64,000 nucleotides of DNA from Yarrowia lipolytica. Lineage: Eukaryota; Ascomycota; Dipodascomycetes; Dipodascales. The notes below the pieces were generated by a model. It did not search any database. It saw nothing but the letters and a program-made list of their open reading frames with translations, and was not told the origin of the DNA. The position numbers and the translations under genes are program-made. This document shows positions 1-9,515 of the stretch, in pieces (position 1 is the stretch's first letter; each line of letters starts with the position of its first letter). The DNA lies in contig NC_090772.1 of assembly GCF_001761485.1 (NCBI RefSeq), forward strand, positions 1,858,501 to 1,922,500. Direction: 5' to 3'.

Positions 1-2
1 GG

Positions 3-293
3 GACGAGCCCATTGGTAGTCCTGAGCAAGTCAAGACGGCCCCCTCTTCTACCTTCTCGGCTTCAACTGAGTGGGAAGAATGTGACATCGAGACCCAGTT
101 CACCTCATCTCTGGACTCACCAAATGCCATTCACTACTGCCACCTGTCTCTAGCCCAGCCATCTGGAGAAAATCAAGACAAGCGTGGAAAGCTGCTTTTT
201 GACAAAAAAACCTGCTTCAAGAAGGTCACTGGCAGCAAATGGTCATTCGTTCATCGACCCAGGGTTCGTGATTCCGTACTGTACTGTAGGTAA
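3..293 (+). CDS. C-terminal part of an unrecognised protein, cut by the window edge
   Basis: Reading frame 3 is open from the first bases to a TAA at 291-293, giving about 96 residues with no start visible, so this would be the 3' end of a gene that begins outside the window. The translation is hydrophilic. It starts DEPIGSPEQVKTAPSS, has an acidic stretch EWEECDIETQ, and ends in a basic segment (KKVTGSKWSFVHRPRVRD). I recognise no domain. The other two frames hit stops earlier, which modestly favours real coding, but 96 open codons is not decisive. The next gene, CDC8, is convergent with it. Its function cannot be assigned from what is visible. Confidence 0.45.
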   Translation, partial: DEPIGSPEQVKTAPSSTFSASTEWEECDIETQFTSSLDSPNAIHYCHLSLAQPSGENQDKRGKLLFDKKTCFKKVTGSKWSFVHRPRVRDSVLYCR

Positions 294-437
294 CTAGGCT
301 CGGAGGATATAGTTAATATGGCGGCCAATTCAATGATCGTATCGTAAACTCATCTATTGCTCTATGGCAGTCTACTACATCCTCTCTTGAACGCGGTATC
401 TTGTATGCAACGACACATGTTGATAGACGAATGGCAC

Positions 438-534
438 AATTGCTGAACCAGACCGTGTATCCAATGCGATTGCACGCGGTGTCGTGGAATAATTGTTGAA
501 CTAGACCGTGTAACCAACGCGATTGCACACGGTG
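438..534. repeat. 44-bp direct repeat, two copies
   Basis: Copy 1 is 438-481 and copy 2 is 491-534, separated by 9 bp (period 53). They agree at about 39 of 44 positions. The shared core reads ACCGTGTA.CCAA.GCGAT. The pair lies between the two convergent genes at the left edge, about 40 bp past the CDC8 stop codon. Confidence 0.85.
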
Positions 535-575
535 GGCCCCCTCTTTCGACTCATAGAGACAATCGACTCTCCACT

Positions 576-1190
576 TTACAGGCCGCTGAACTTATCCAAC
601 GCCTCGCCAATCTGCACCGTTTCGACGCACTGGTTGATGGCGTTGGCAACCTCCTCCTCCGTGCCGCTGGCGTCCACGGTGATACAGTTTCGCTGTGCGA
701 CTTCGTGGAACAGCGCCGCGACTCGTTTCTGGAAAGCAATCTTTTCGTACCGTTCTTCGCCATAGGCTCCTCTTTGGCTGGCCACCTCGGGGCTGACGGT
801 CAGAAACAAGGTGATATCCGGCACAGGCAGACCCAGATCGGGGTTTGTGCACCATTGTCGCTCCAGACCCTTGGCCTGGGTGTACACAATGCCGGAGATG
901 TAGTACCGGTCCAACACCACGTTTTCGCCCTTTTCCAGAAGCGCCTTGATATCCTCAATGCGTTCCCATCGATTCGCCGAGAACAACAGGTGGATCGCCT
1001 GGTCAGACAGAGCCACCCCAGAAGTCAGGTACTGGTTGATGATCTGGCCCATGGGTGTGGATCGGTCGGGGAACTTGAAGAGATGCGTCTTGTTTCCGGT
1101 AGTTTCCGTGAGATGGGCGACCAGCCGGTCACATTGCGTCGATTTGCCGCTGCGGTCGAGCCCCTCAATGGCAATAAAACGTCCTCTCAT
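576..1190 (-). CDS. CDC8: Thymidylate kinase (dTMP kinase)
   Basis: A 204-residue protein of normal length for the eukaryotic dTMP kinase family. It phosphorylates dTMP to dTDP with ATP, the step before dTTP in DNA precursor synthesis, in the nucleus and cytosol. Visible motifs are the P-loop GLDRSGKST (10-18), the FPDR nucleoside-site motif (40-43), DRYYISG (94-100), and an arginine-bearing lid segment SQRGAYGEERYE (138-149). The P-loop arginine (R13) matches yeast and human TMPKs rather than the bacterial lid type. The ATG at 1188-1190 fits, since the protein starts directly with the RGRFIAIEG strand as in Cdc8. It is a single exon. The upstream region is AT-rich with two CACGTGAC sites (about 1392 and 1423). 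Identification is firm. Confidence 0.96.
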   Translation of the reverse strand: MRGRFIAIEGLDRSGKSTQCDRLVAHLTETTGNKTHLFKFPDRSTPMGQIINQYLTSGVALSDQAIHLLFSANRWERIEDIKALLEKGENVVLDRYYISGIVYTQAKGLERQWCTNPDLGLPVPDITLFLTVSPEVASQRGAYGEERYEKIAFQKRVAALFHEVAQRNCITVDASGTEEEVANAINQCVETVQIGEALDKFSGL

Positions 1191-2446
1191 GGCGCGTGTT
1201 AGCGTGGAGATAAAGTGTAGTGTAACACACCAATTAATGCACCTGGAGTCTATTACTGTAGCTTAATAATATATGGCAATATTAGAATTAAGTAAGTTCT
1301 AAATAAAATCCAACTAAATTAAATGCATGTGATTAAGGAATGGCGATATTAGTAAGCAAAACAAGAGGCGCAGGGGGATTGAGGAGCTTTCCACGTGACT
1401 GCACACATAGGTAATATGATCACGTGACGCCCAAAACGCACTTCCGGCTGATCTGGTATGCGTTGTTCCATCGCGTATTGGATGTTAGTTTAATAATTGA
1501 TTTTTCTGCCAAACTCAAAATATGCATATTAGTGATTTTATTTCTAATTTATTTATTTTTAGTTTTTTTTTTACCATCTAACTGAGTATGAAGGACTTCG
1601 GTATCCAGCGGTTCGAAAAGAGTCCCAATCAGCTCCTCGAGAGCCTCTCGTTGTTCATAATCGCCTCGATTGATATACGCCAGCGCGTAGCGGTTTAATT
1701 GGGGATATCAATGATTTTGGCAGATCCTGGTATCCATTTTTGGGTGTTTGGTGTCATGACAAGTTCAGATTTTGGGTTTGACATTTTCTATATATTTTAG
1801 CTTTCATTTTTTACCCAAATTGTTTCACATTTTTAGTCGTTTTTATGTCCTCCGACATAGTGAACCAATACTTCTTCTTGATAGAGGAAAAAACCGCTGA
1901 TGATATATATTATTCCACGAAATATTCCCCTCCGCCCGTCGATTTGGAACTCACTAAAGGCTCAACAGAATTGTTAGAATCCCGGTGGATGTCTGGTCTT
2001 AATAACTAAAACATTCCAATATCCCAACTATATTTAAACCTCATGTTAAGTAATCCCAACAAAACCTACACATTTTGAACTAACTCCAACTGGACATACA
2101 CTCAAAAGAATACCAATCAAAACAGCCGGGTTTCCCAGTCATTGTGCTGATACAAGTGCTCCAAACCACAAGTGCCGTACAGTATCACGTTTTGCAACTA
2201 AAGGTTTTAAGTTTTTCCTTTTTTCCTTTTTTAGTATTTTAATATTATTTTTTTTTTATTCTAATGTTTTTTTTTTTTTTCTATTGACATGTTTTTTTTT
2301 TTTTATTCTAATGTTCATTACAGCCCTTTTTTTTATTTTAATGATTCATTTTTTTTTTTTTTTTTTTTTATTCTAATGATTCATTATATTTTTTCACCGG
2401 CTTAATCACAGTTGGTCGTATACGGTGAACCTTGACCCCATCTCAA
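1191..2446. other. AT-rich intergenic region with a poly-T block
   Basis: No intact gene is seen. Two CACGTGAC sites lie at about 1392 and 1423, in the likely CDC8 promoter. A coding relic (1549-1707) is listed separately. From about 2215 to 2395 there are long T runs separated by repeats of TTATTCTAATG and ATTTTAATGATTCAT, a low-complexity block that ends about 50 bp before the tRNA-like sequence. Confidence 0.6.
1549..1707 (-). pseudogene. Coding-like fragment, possible gene relic
   Basis: On the minus strand a frame is open for 52 codons from just after a TGA at 1708-1710 to a TAA at 1549-1551, with no methionine. The translation looks like real protein: it opens YPQLNRYALAYINRGDYEQ, continues with REALEELIGTLFEPLDTEVL, and ends in a lysine-rich tail. 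It is amphipathic and helix-forming, with balanced codon use, unlike the AT-rich DNA around it. No 3' splice site in the right phase is visible just upstream, so it is more likely the remains of a C-terminal domain than an exon. The family is not recognised. Confidence 0.35.
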
Positions 2447-2519
2447 GGGCGTCTGGTGTAGTTTGGTTATCACAATGCGCTTAGCATCGCGAGGTCCCCG
2501 GTCGATTCCGGTGTCGTCC
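2447..2519 (+). tRNA. tRNA-like sequence, possibly a degraded tRNA-Ala(AGC)
   Basis: A 73-base stretch starts GGGCGTC and ends GTCGTCC. These pair at six of seven acceptor positions, one of them a G-T pair. A D-arm like GTG..GGTTATCAC and the loop TTAGCAT (AGC, as in yeast tRNA-Ala) are present. The B-box region reads GGTCGATTCC, one T short of the canonical GGTTCGATTCC, and the anticodon stem does not pair cleanly. It therefore looks like a decayed or atypical tRNA gene. It sits right after a poly-T block and is followed by two CACGTG sites (2523 and 2533) and a T6 run at about 2539 that could serve as a Pol III terminator. Confidence 0.4.
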
Positions 2520-3156
2520 AGTCACGTGCCAGTCACGTGTTTTTTGTTTCTTTCAGGTACGATATTTTTGCTTCGTTAAACAAATGCCGTCTGAGTAGTT
2601 GGAACAAATAGGGTCTAAACAAATGTCTTTCTGTTTAGTTGGGATAAGGCCTGTTAATAGTTGAGTTTGGTTGATCTGGACACTGGAACTCCTCTCAAAC
2701 ATGAGAGACGAGATGGGTCGCTCATTAAATACATATTGATGTTTGACTAATGTAATTATTGCGATTGTTGTGATTGTTGCCATTATTTAGCCGTATCATT
2801 TTTCTTAGTCAAAGTATTGGCAAAGAAATGCCCAGGTGTTTGATGATCTCTAGACTCTGAATACTGAACAATAATGGTCAATTTAATGCATGTTGAATTC
2901 GGAATCGTCAACTGAGTGTGGTACTACATTGCGCGAATGTTTACTAGGCAGGGAGGAGAGGTCGACAAGTCCGTGTTCTGTTGATCATTCGGGATACTGG
3001 CTCGCAAGAGAACGTCACGATTGGCATATGACCAACTAACGGAGCACTCGGAGTCACGAAAGAGTTAGTCGAGTTGGACGGCGAACTCGAGATCAGGAAA
3101 GAGGTTTAGTCGACTGGAGGTAGCGGTTTGAGACAGTACCAGCAAAAATTCGACAA

Positions 3157-3260
3157 AAGTCCAACAGATTTCAGCCTAACAGCCGAGATCTCAGTCCAAC
3201 AGCTGCGAAATCAGTCCAACAGCTGCGAAATCAGTCCAACAGTTGCGATATCAGTCCAAT
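3157..3260. repeat. 20-bp tandem repeat
   Basis: Three near-identical units TCAGTCCAACAGCTGCGAAA run from about 3191, with more diverged units on both sides. The third differs at two positions. Confidence 0.85.
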
Positions 3261-3587
3261 TGGGGACTCCAGTCCAAATTCGACGACCTGAACACTCGGC
3301 GACTCATTGAAATACCGGTTGGTGTTTCTGGACAGGTGTCAATGGACGATTCGTGGAGAAAGCTCACTTGTGGAGATGGGTATCTGGAGACACCGAAAGA
3401 GATCAACCTGTAGGTATTGTTTTGAATGCTTCTCTGCGTGGTTGCGCACCCGCTCTATCCTTCGAACACAGGCCCCAGGGTGATGTGGGATATGGTCAAT
3501 GAGATGTTTGCCAACAAGTACCAACTTCGTGAAGACGAAGATCCACCTTCCACCTTGGTGATGGGCCAGAGACGCGAAGGACGACAT

Positions 3588-3589
3588 CC

Positions 3590-3621
<32 letters not shown>

Positions 3622-3622
3622 C
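3588..3622. repeat. CAA trinucleotide microsatellite
   Basis: About eleven consecutive CAA/ACA triplets are followed by CGCAGCAGCAG. In one frame they encode a poly-Thr run within a short open frame (3426-3659), which lacks other support. Confidence 0.9.
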
Positions 3623-4216
3623 CGCAGCAGCAGAAACGATACGAGGACTGCGCTTCTGAGGCTGGAAACAGCAGTGTTCAGCTTATGGTCAACGAGAAAC
3701 ACAATCTCGCTCCGGACTGCTACAAGCCGTCTAAGACTACACAATGCTAACAGACGAATGTAGGTCTTAGATGGAAGGGGTCTAAGCTCATCGGAAAGAA
3801 CTCCTCGGATACCTCCGAGTGTGCAGCCCACAATTATAGGGTCGAGACTGAAGTCAGGATGCAGTCGTCGAGATCGCCGAATTGAGCAGTGTCAGGAACC
3901 TGAACAGCTGAATGAAGATGCCGAAATGAGAGCTAGAATTAAGCCGAAAGAGCTGGAACTGGAACTGGAGCTGGAATTGGAGAGTGACGATTCCCTACAA
4001 GTTGGCAATGGTACTGGCCCAGTCATTCTCTGTCTATTTCATCGAAGAGCATCTGTGGGGTGAGTACTACCCTGTAGTACATTGTGCTGTGTCCTTGTGG
4101 ATTAGTGCCACTCTAGAGGCTATATAGACAGCAATGGTATACCATTCGCACAGCAGTTTCACTGTATAGTACACCATGGGACTCTGATCCTCTCTACCGA
4201 GGTCTGGTTGGTTTTG

Positions 4217-4291
4217 ACAGGCGTTTTTATCAGGCGTTTTTATCAGGCGTTTTTATCAGGCGTTTTTATCAGGCGTTTTTGTCAGGCGTTT
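4217..4291. repeat. 13-bp tandem repeat (TTTTTATCAGGCG), about six copies
   Basis: The unit CAGGCGTTTTTAT is repeated nearly perfectly four times, followed by two diverged copies (TTTTTGTCAGGCG, TTTCAATCAGAC). It is not in a credible reading frame. Confidence 0.9.
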
Positions 4292-4453
4292 CAATCAGAC
4301 ATACAATCAGACGATTCGGTGCATCAATCATGCTTGTAAGATGAGGATAGTCAACATGCTCCCCAAGGACATGACCCTATCGGCCATTTGACGAGCGGGT
4401 CCCATTTTTGTCTTTGTTTTCAGTTTTGTCAGTTTGTCAGTTTGTCAGGTTCG

Positions 4454-4493
<40 letters not shown>

Positions 4494-5080
4494 TTTCGAT
4501 GTCGCTTTTTATCGTTTTTATGCTTCTCGTTTTCATGCCATTCTTGTCAACTAAAGGCTAACAAATTGCGCTTCAAATCGGCCAAAGCTAGTTGTCGCCT
4601 CAAGGAATTCCAAGCCAAGACCGGCCAAGAACAGGGTAGGGAGAGAAGTAAGCGGACTGCTTGCGGTCAAACTCGCCGATGGAAACAGCGGGTGGAGCGA
4701 GATGTTTCCGATTGCCACCGAAAAACGCGCTCAATCCAACATCGGTCTAGACCCACCGTCTGTCTGACGATATTGCCACATGTCCACCTGCACCCGAATC
4801 ACCTCCTCCCGAAAACAATAAAAGCCTAAATCACGTGACCCCAGGGAACGCTAATCTGGGTCTTTATTTTTGTATATATTTTTTTGATTTTTGTTTGTCT
4901 GTGCCGAGACAGGGTCTGGCGGGGATGGGAACAAGAATGAAGCGGAAAAAGCGGCCACAAGAATTGAACTGAGGATAGGTGGGCGGATGAACTAAAAGTA
5001 GTGGGCGGACAGGACTGTAGGGAAGAGTGGCCAATATGAGAACCCGCAAGTGTTCATACCCGCAGAAGTTCATACCCACA

Positions 5081-5201
5081 TGATCAACCCGCAGATGTCA
5101 ACCTGGAGGTCAACCTGCAGACGTCAACCTGCAGATGATCAACCTGCAGTGGTCAACCTGCAGATGGTCGACACCTGCAGATGGTCAATCTTGCAGATGG
5201 T
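5081..5201. repeat. Imperfect 14-17 bp repeat around GTCAACCTGCAGAT
   Basis: About eight diverged copies of (G)GTCAACCTGCAGAT follow one another. Many contain a PstI-type CTGCAG palindrome. No coding frame runs through the array. Confidence 0.8.
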
Positions 5202-5254
5202 ATAGACAATTGTCAATGGATTCGCCCTAGACTCAAAATATCGCCATCTGAACT

Positions 5255-5370
5255 GTGAATTTGAAGAATTCCATCTCGATTTGTCTGAAGAATCCCTAGA
5301 TTCGTCTGAAGAATTCCACCTCGATTCATTTAAGGAGCATCTCGATTCATCTCTCTAGCATCTCGACTAT
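5255..5370. repeat. Imperfect repeat around GAAGAATTCCATCTCGATT
   Basis: Four to five decayed copies of a unit containing GAATTC and CTCGATT lie directly after the GTCAACCTGCAG array. It is non-coding as far as I can see. Confidence 0.65.
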
Positions 5371-6782
5371 CTAAAGAGGTTGGACTTGCACCTACGAACC
5401 TCCGCCAGTGCACCAAAGGAACAGCAGATATCTATAGCCGGTACGTACTCACCGATACAAGTATTCGCGCATATTCTCACATATTCACACAACACTCATT
5501 CTTGCTGGTGCATGTCCTGATGCATAGACAGAATGTCGGATCTACACACCACTTACAGCGCTGGGATCACATACCATGACTAATCCACTTATGACTAATA
5601 CAAAAACAAGACCAAACGACAACCATCCCCCGAAAACAAGACGACACAAGAAAACCAACCGAATATCCTCAAAAACATACCCGATCAACCGCCCCCGAAC
5701 CTCCCCCCTCTCGTATTACCCCACCTGTCGCCTGACACGCTAAACCTAGATTTCCCCACACGATGCATCGGTGAAACGTGGGGAGGTGTCAATCCAAAAA
5801 ACAAAGAACCAAACAAAAACCACCAAACGAAAAAACACCAAACGAAAAAACCAAAGATAAAAACCGCTCGCATCTTCCACTCACACCATACGTACATCGT
5901 AGACGTGACGGAGCGACCCCGGAGATGGACCCCGGAATAGATGCGACAATAGCCCGGCAATAGACCCGGCAATAGACCCGGCAATAGCTGTGGGCGTCGA
6001 ACGTTAGTATAGGCGCCAACATCCTTAGTCACCTCGGAAAAGCATGACGTTTTGAACGACCATAAAATACCGTACTCGTAGACTGTTGGCACGCCCTTCT
6101 TTCATCATGATGGCACCCAAAATATCCTCACTCCAACCTCCTCACCTCCACTACCTGCAACCCCCACTGCTGATCGTGTGACAAGTGAAACACCCCTGAA
6201 GCGTGTGTTATGATATGACCTGAAACAGCGGGTAGCTAACCGTATTGGACGGCTAGTACTTGTACATGAGACCCAAATCAGAACCAAACCTACCAGACGC
6301 CTCAACCGGATACTTATGACCACCCTTGCCATCTGACCACACCAATACGGGTGTGGCAGAGAGAATACGGCTACGGCTACGGCTACGCAGAGGGGACACT
6401 GCACATACAAGTACATACTCTACTGTACATACATATTGTGGGTACAGTCCTACTGCAGTATTTTCTGTACCCTAACGTGATACCATTGCAACGACAACCA
6501 GAGAAGAGCCCAGGAAGAGTCATCTCCAGACTCTTGATCATCACCAGTAATCCATCTATCTACACACATCCAGTCCAAAATCTATTATGCTAAGAAAATC
6601 AATCAATGCTTCATGCGAAATCTAAATCCGGGCACACCCAGGTATGTAGTACTGTGTGGTACAAACAGCAGTGCACCCATGCAATAAATAATCAAGTCCA
6701 CCATGTCCCATCCATTCCATATCCAACCTCCATCCCAAATAATACCAAATGTCCCCAAACGAAGAAAAAAAGAATAGTGTCC

Positions 6783-8312
6783 TTAGCTCTCAGTCACCAA
6801 ACACTCGTTGGCAACCAGCTGCACAAAGTTCTGTCGCACCAAGTAGGGCTTGTTCTCGCAGATGGTGATCTTGTTGACCCAAGACGAGTACCGCTGGAAC
6901 CGCTTCAGGCACCGAGTCGCATACTTGAGCTCGGCCTGCTCGCTCATCTGCTCCACCTCGGGGTCCCATCGTTCCTTGCAGGTCTGCTCGTGGGAAGACC
7001 GGCTCATGGTGGTGGCCGAAGAGGTGGCAGAGTCCATGTCCGACGAGAAAGAGTCCGTAGAGTGCACACTCATGTCGTCAGACATGTGCGAGTGCGTGGA
7101 TGCGTTGGAATGCGAGTATGCAGGAGAAGGAGGAGAGAGAGGAGAGTCCAGAGGAGGGGTCGCGGGCACAAAGGCGTTGCCTCGGTTGGCCGGCACCCGC
7201 TCAGTGCTAGATCGATCGGCGCTAGCTCGATCTCCACCGGCTCTGTCGCTGCTTCCGCGATCGGCGCTGCCTCGTCGGTCAGCGCCCTCAGAGGTGCTGT
7301 TGCCTCGAGGACGCCGCAAGTTGGCTAGCAGTCTGAATGCCGCAATGGAAGACGTGCTCTTAGACCGCGATCGGGTCTCCTGGTTCGAAGGGCTAGGCAC
7401 AGGAGCCACAGTGGAGTAGGCCCGCTGCCGCTGCGAAACGTTGCCGGCGGTACTTCGATCTCGACGCCGACGCGGTAGAGACCGCACCTTGGGCAGCTCC
7501 CGGTGTTCCAGAGGGAGAGCCAGATCGATTCCGCTCTGGATAGCGTTGGCCCACTCGATGCAGTCATGGGGCGATCCAAAGTGGATGAGGAACTGCATGG
7601 ACTCAGCACGCACTCGCAGGCAGTTGGCTCGCTTGGTGTAGTCGGCAGCGTGGCCGCACACGGCGTACTGGAGAGTGAATGCGAGTGGGGTCTGGGGGAT
7701 CTCGACAATCTGCTGCGAGCTGTTGCTACCGTTGTCCTGCTTGAGAACCTGCTTGAGGTTGGAAATGGAGGGCTTGAGGGAGATGGACTTGGTTCGAGGT
7801 CGGGGAATCTCATTGTTGGCGATCACGAGTCGCTGCTGCTCCTTCTTAAGGGTGGGCTTGGCAATCATGAAGGGCTCGTCCAGAGGCTTGAGCTCCAGAC
7901 AGGTAGAGTTGAGAGTCACGAGGCACACGACCCACGCCCGCTGGGACGATGACGTGAACGGCGAGGTGAACTCGAACTTGACCGGCACCCGGGCCTGTAG
8001 GAAGAGCGCGGTCGAGTACTGTGGGAGGATGTAGTCTGCGGCGTCGATGGGGGGACTCTGGCCGAGTTGCGACTCCAGGGCGTTGTCGTCCAGGTTGAGG
8101 TTGAGAGATGCGAGGGCTTTAGTGGGCGGCGGCATATCCATGGGTTTTGTGTTGGTTATTGCTGTGGTGGTGTCGTTTGTGTCGAATGCGATGGATGTGG
8201 GGTCGAACGAGACTTCTTTGTCGAATGAGACCTTGTCGAAGGCCAGCGACACTTCTTGTTCGAACGAGACTTCTTTGAATCCGGCCGGCTGAGCCGATTG
8301 TGCGAGAGTCAT
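6783..8312 (-). CDS. PH-domain protein of the fungal YHR131C/YNL144C type
   Basis: A 509-residue single-exon protein. Residues about 96-266 form a split pleckstrin-homology-like domain. It starts ILPQYSTALFLQARVPVKFE, has a core strand RAWVVCLVTLNSTCLELKPL, and ends in a C-terminal part with LQYAVCGHAADYTKRANCLR and the closing helix CIEWANAIQSGIDLALPLEH. The YTKR-NCLRVR pattern is what I recall of the uncharacterised yeast paralogues YHR131C and YNL144C, so a role in phosphoinositide or membrane binding is likely but inferred. Residues 14-47 hold imperfect repeats of EVSFD. Residues 345-378 are a Ser/Arg/Asp low-complexity stretch (DRRGSADRGSSDR), and 380-440 are Ser/Pro-rich. The C-terminal 60 residues are again conserved-looking (LKYATRCLKRFQRYSSWVNK). 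No transmembrane segment is seen. The ATG at 8310-8312 is the first in frame. Confidence 0.85.
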   Translation of the reverse strand: MTLAQSAQPAGFKEVSFEQEVSLAFDKVSFDKEVSFDPTSIAFDTNDTTTAITNTKPMDMPPPTKALASLNLNLDDNALESQLGQSPPIDAADYILPQYSTALFLQARVPVKFEFTSPFTSSSQRAWVVCLVTLNSTCLELKPLDEPFMIAKPTLKKEQQRLVIANNEIPRPRTKSISLKPSISNLKQVLKQDNGSNSSQQIVEIPQTPLAFTLQYAVCGHAADYTKRANCLRVRAESMQFLIHFGSPHDCIEWANAIQSGIDLALPLEHRELPKVRSLPRRRRDRSTAGNVSQRQRAYSTVAPVPSPSNQETRSRSKSTSSIAAFRLLANLRRPRGNSTSEGADRRGSADRGSSDRAGGDRASADRSSTERVPANRGNAFVPATPPLDSPLSPPSPAYSHSNASTHSHMSDDMSVHSTDSFSSDMDSATSSATTMSRSSHEQTCKERWDPEVEQMSEQAELKYATRCLKRFQRYSSWVNKITICENKPYLVRQNFVQLVANECLVTES

Positions 8313-8483
8313 GGTGCGTGGAGAGAAGACTGTGGCGGTAATTAAGCTGTGTGCAGTCGCGGTAATTGTCGCGGTAATCGTCGATAAGTCGTCGCGAAAT
8401 CGTCCGTGTCGTTACGCTGCAATCGGTGTTCCGTGTAACTGCTTGTGTAGTTGTCTTGCGTCTGTGTCGCACAATGACGTGTT

Positions 8484-8580
8484 GTTGATCTGTGTCTGTG
8501 TCTGTGTCTGTGTTTGTGTTTGTGTTTGTGTTTGTGTGTCGACGGTGTCTGTGTCTGTGTCTGTGTCTGTGTCTGTGTCA
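8484..8580. repeat. TG-rich microsatellite (TGTCTG / TGTTTG)
   Basis: Two blocks of alternating TGTCTG and TGTTTG hexamers are interrupted by a GTCGAC. They lie 170-270 bp upstream of the PH-domain gene start, in its promoter or 5' leader. The open frames reading through it are artefacts of the repeat. Confidence 0.9.
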
Positions 8581-9319
8581 GTTGCGTTCGTCGACAAGAA
8601 GAAAAAAACAGGTGGTTCAGTGAAGATGTCTGTTTGTGTTCGCGCTCACCTCCTCATAAACAAGTTGCTAGGAGGCCAACCTTGCGAGAGTGAGTGAGTG
8701 AAATGACTTCAATTAACTGAGGCTTAGAGTTGCACTTTGCGTAACCTTGTCATGTGTCTGTGGTGTGCCTTGCAAGTTGAACTCTGGGGAGCTAAAAATA
8801 GCCGAGTTAATTCCGGGGAATGGGGTAGCGATAATACCGCCGAGTCCAGGACGGCCCCACATGCACCGCAGAACGGAGTCGACCGCGAAACCAGAGCCCA
8901 ACCGCCTGAGCACCACCTCCAGATCACACCTGCATCCGGCTCGGCTCCTCTCCTCTTAACCGCGCACAATAAACCTTCCTCCTCCAACTTTGTGTATCTT
9001 GTGGGGGCACACTGCGCAAGGTTCGGGCTTACAAATGAGCCGGGTCAACCAAAATAACATAATCGCTTTCTCGAACAAAAACAAGGAGCTGCGGCGTCGG
9101 TAGGGGCTGTGGGGATGAACCAGTGGACAGATATGACACGCCGAGACGCGGACAGAACCCTACCCGATGCGCAGGCCCCAGCTTTGGAGCACAAAAATCC
9201 CGCTGTTTGCTTTTTCCAACATAGTGTTGAACCACCGGTGGGCTCACAACAGGCCAGGAATAGGTCTATCGGAGGGTAGCACCGGGCAGTGTGTTTAGCG
9301 CGCGAGATCGAAGTGGTAG

Positions 9320-9515
9320 GGACCTGAGTTCAGAGATGGTCGGCCGAGGTGGTCCACGGAGGTGGTCAACGGAGATGGTCGGAGATGGTCTTCCGAACTG
9401 GTCGACGGAGATGGTCTTCCGAACTCGACTTCCGAGCTCGTTTCCACAACTCGACTTCCGAACTCATCTCCACAACTCGTCTTCCACAACTCGTATTCAC
9501 AACTCGTATTCCGCT
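9320..9515. repeat. Two adjoining degenerate repeats
   Basis: The first half repeats GGAGATGGTC with variants such as CCGAGGTGGTC. The second half repeats ACTCGTCTTCCACA and ACTCGACTTCCGA. Units vary in length and sequence, so this is an old or fast-decaying array. Confidence 0.75.

Larger units (their letters stand above)
2521..6782. other. 4.3 kb gene-poor stretch with minisatellites
   Basis: Only short frames without recognisable domains are present. The stretch holds several unrelated tandem repeats (listed separately), a 37-base T run at 4456-4492, and a CAA microsatellite. An open frame at 4434-4829 is built partly on the T run and is not believed. No tRNA, snRNA or transposon ends were recognised. 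Confidence 0.6.

Noticed and set aside
4434-4829. 131-codon frame with a basic segment that faintly recalls a bZIP basic region
   Set aside because: It starts inside a 37-base T run. The basic segment lacks the N-x2-A-A-x2-R pattern, and no leucine zipper follows.
6606-7419. Plus-strand frames of up to 240 codons opposite the PH-domain gene
   Set aside because: They are antisense shadows of the PH-domain gene, rich in Arg/Val/His as expected for the reverse complement of its biased codons.
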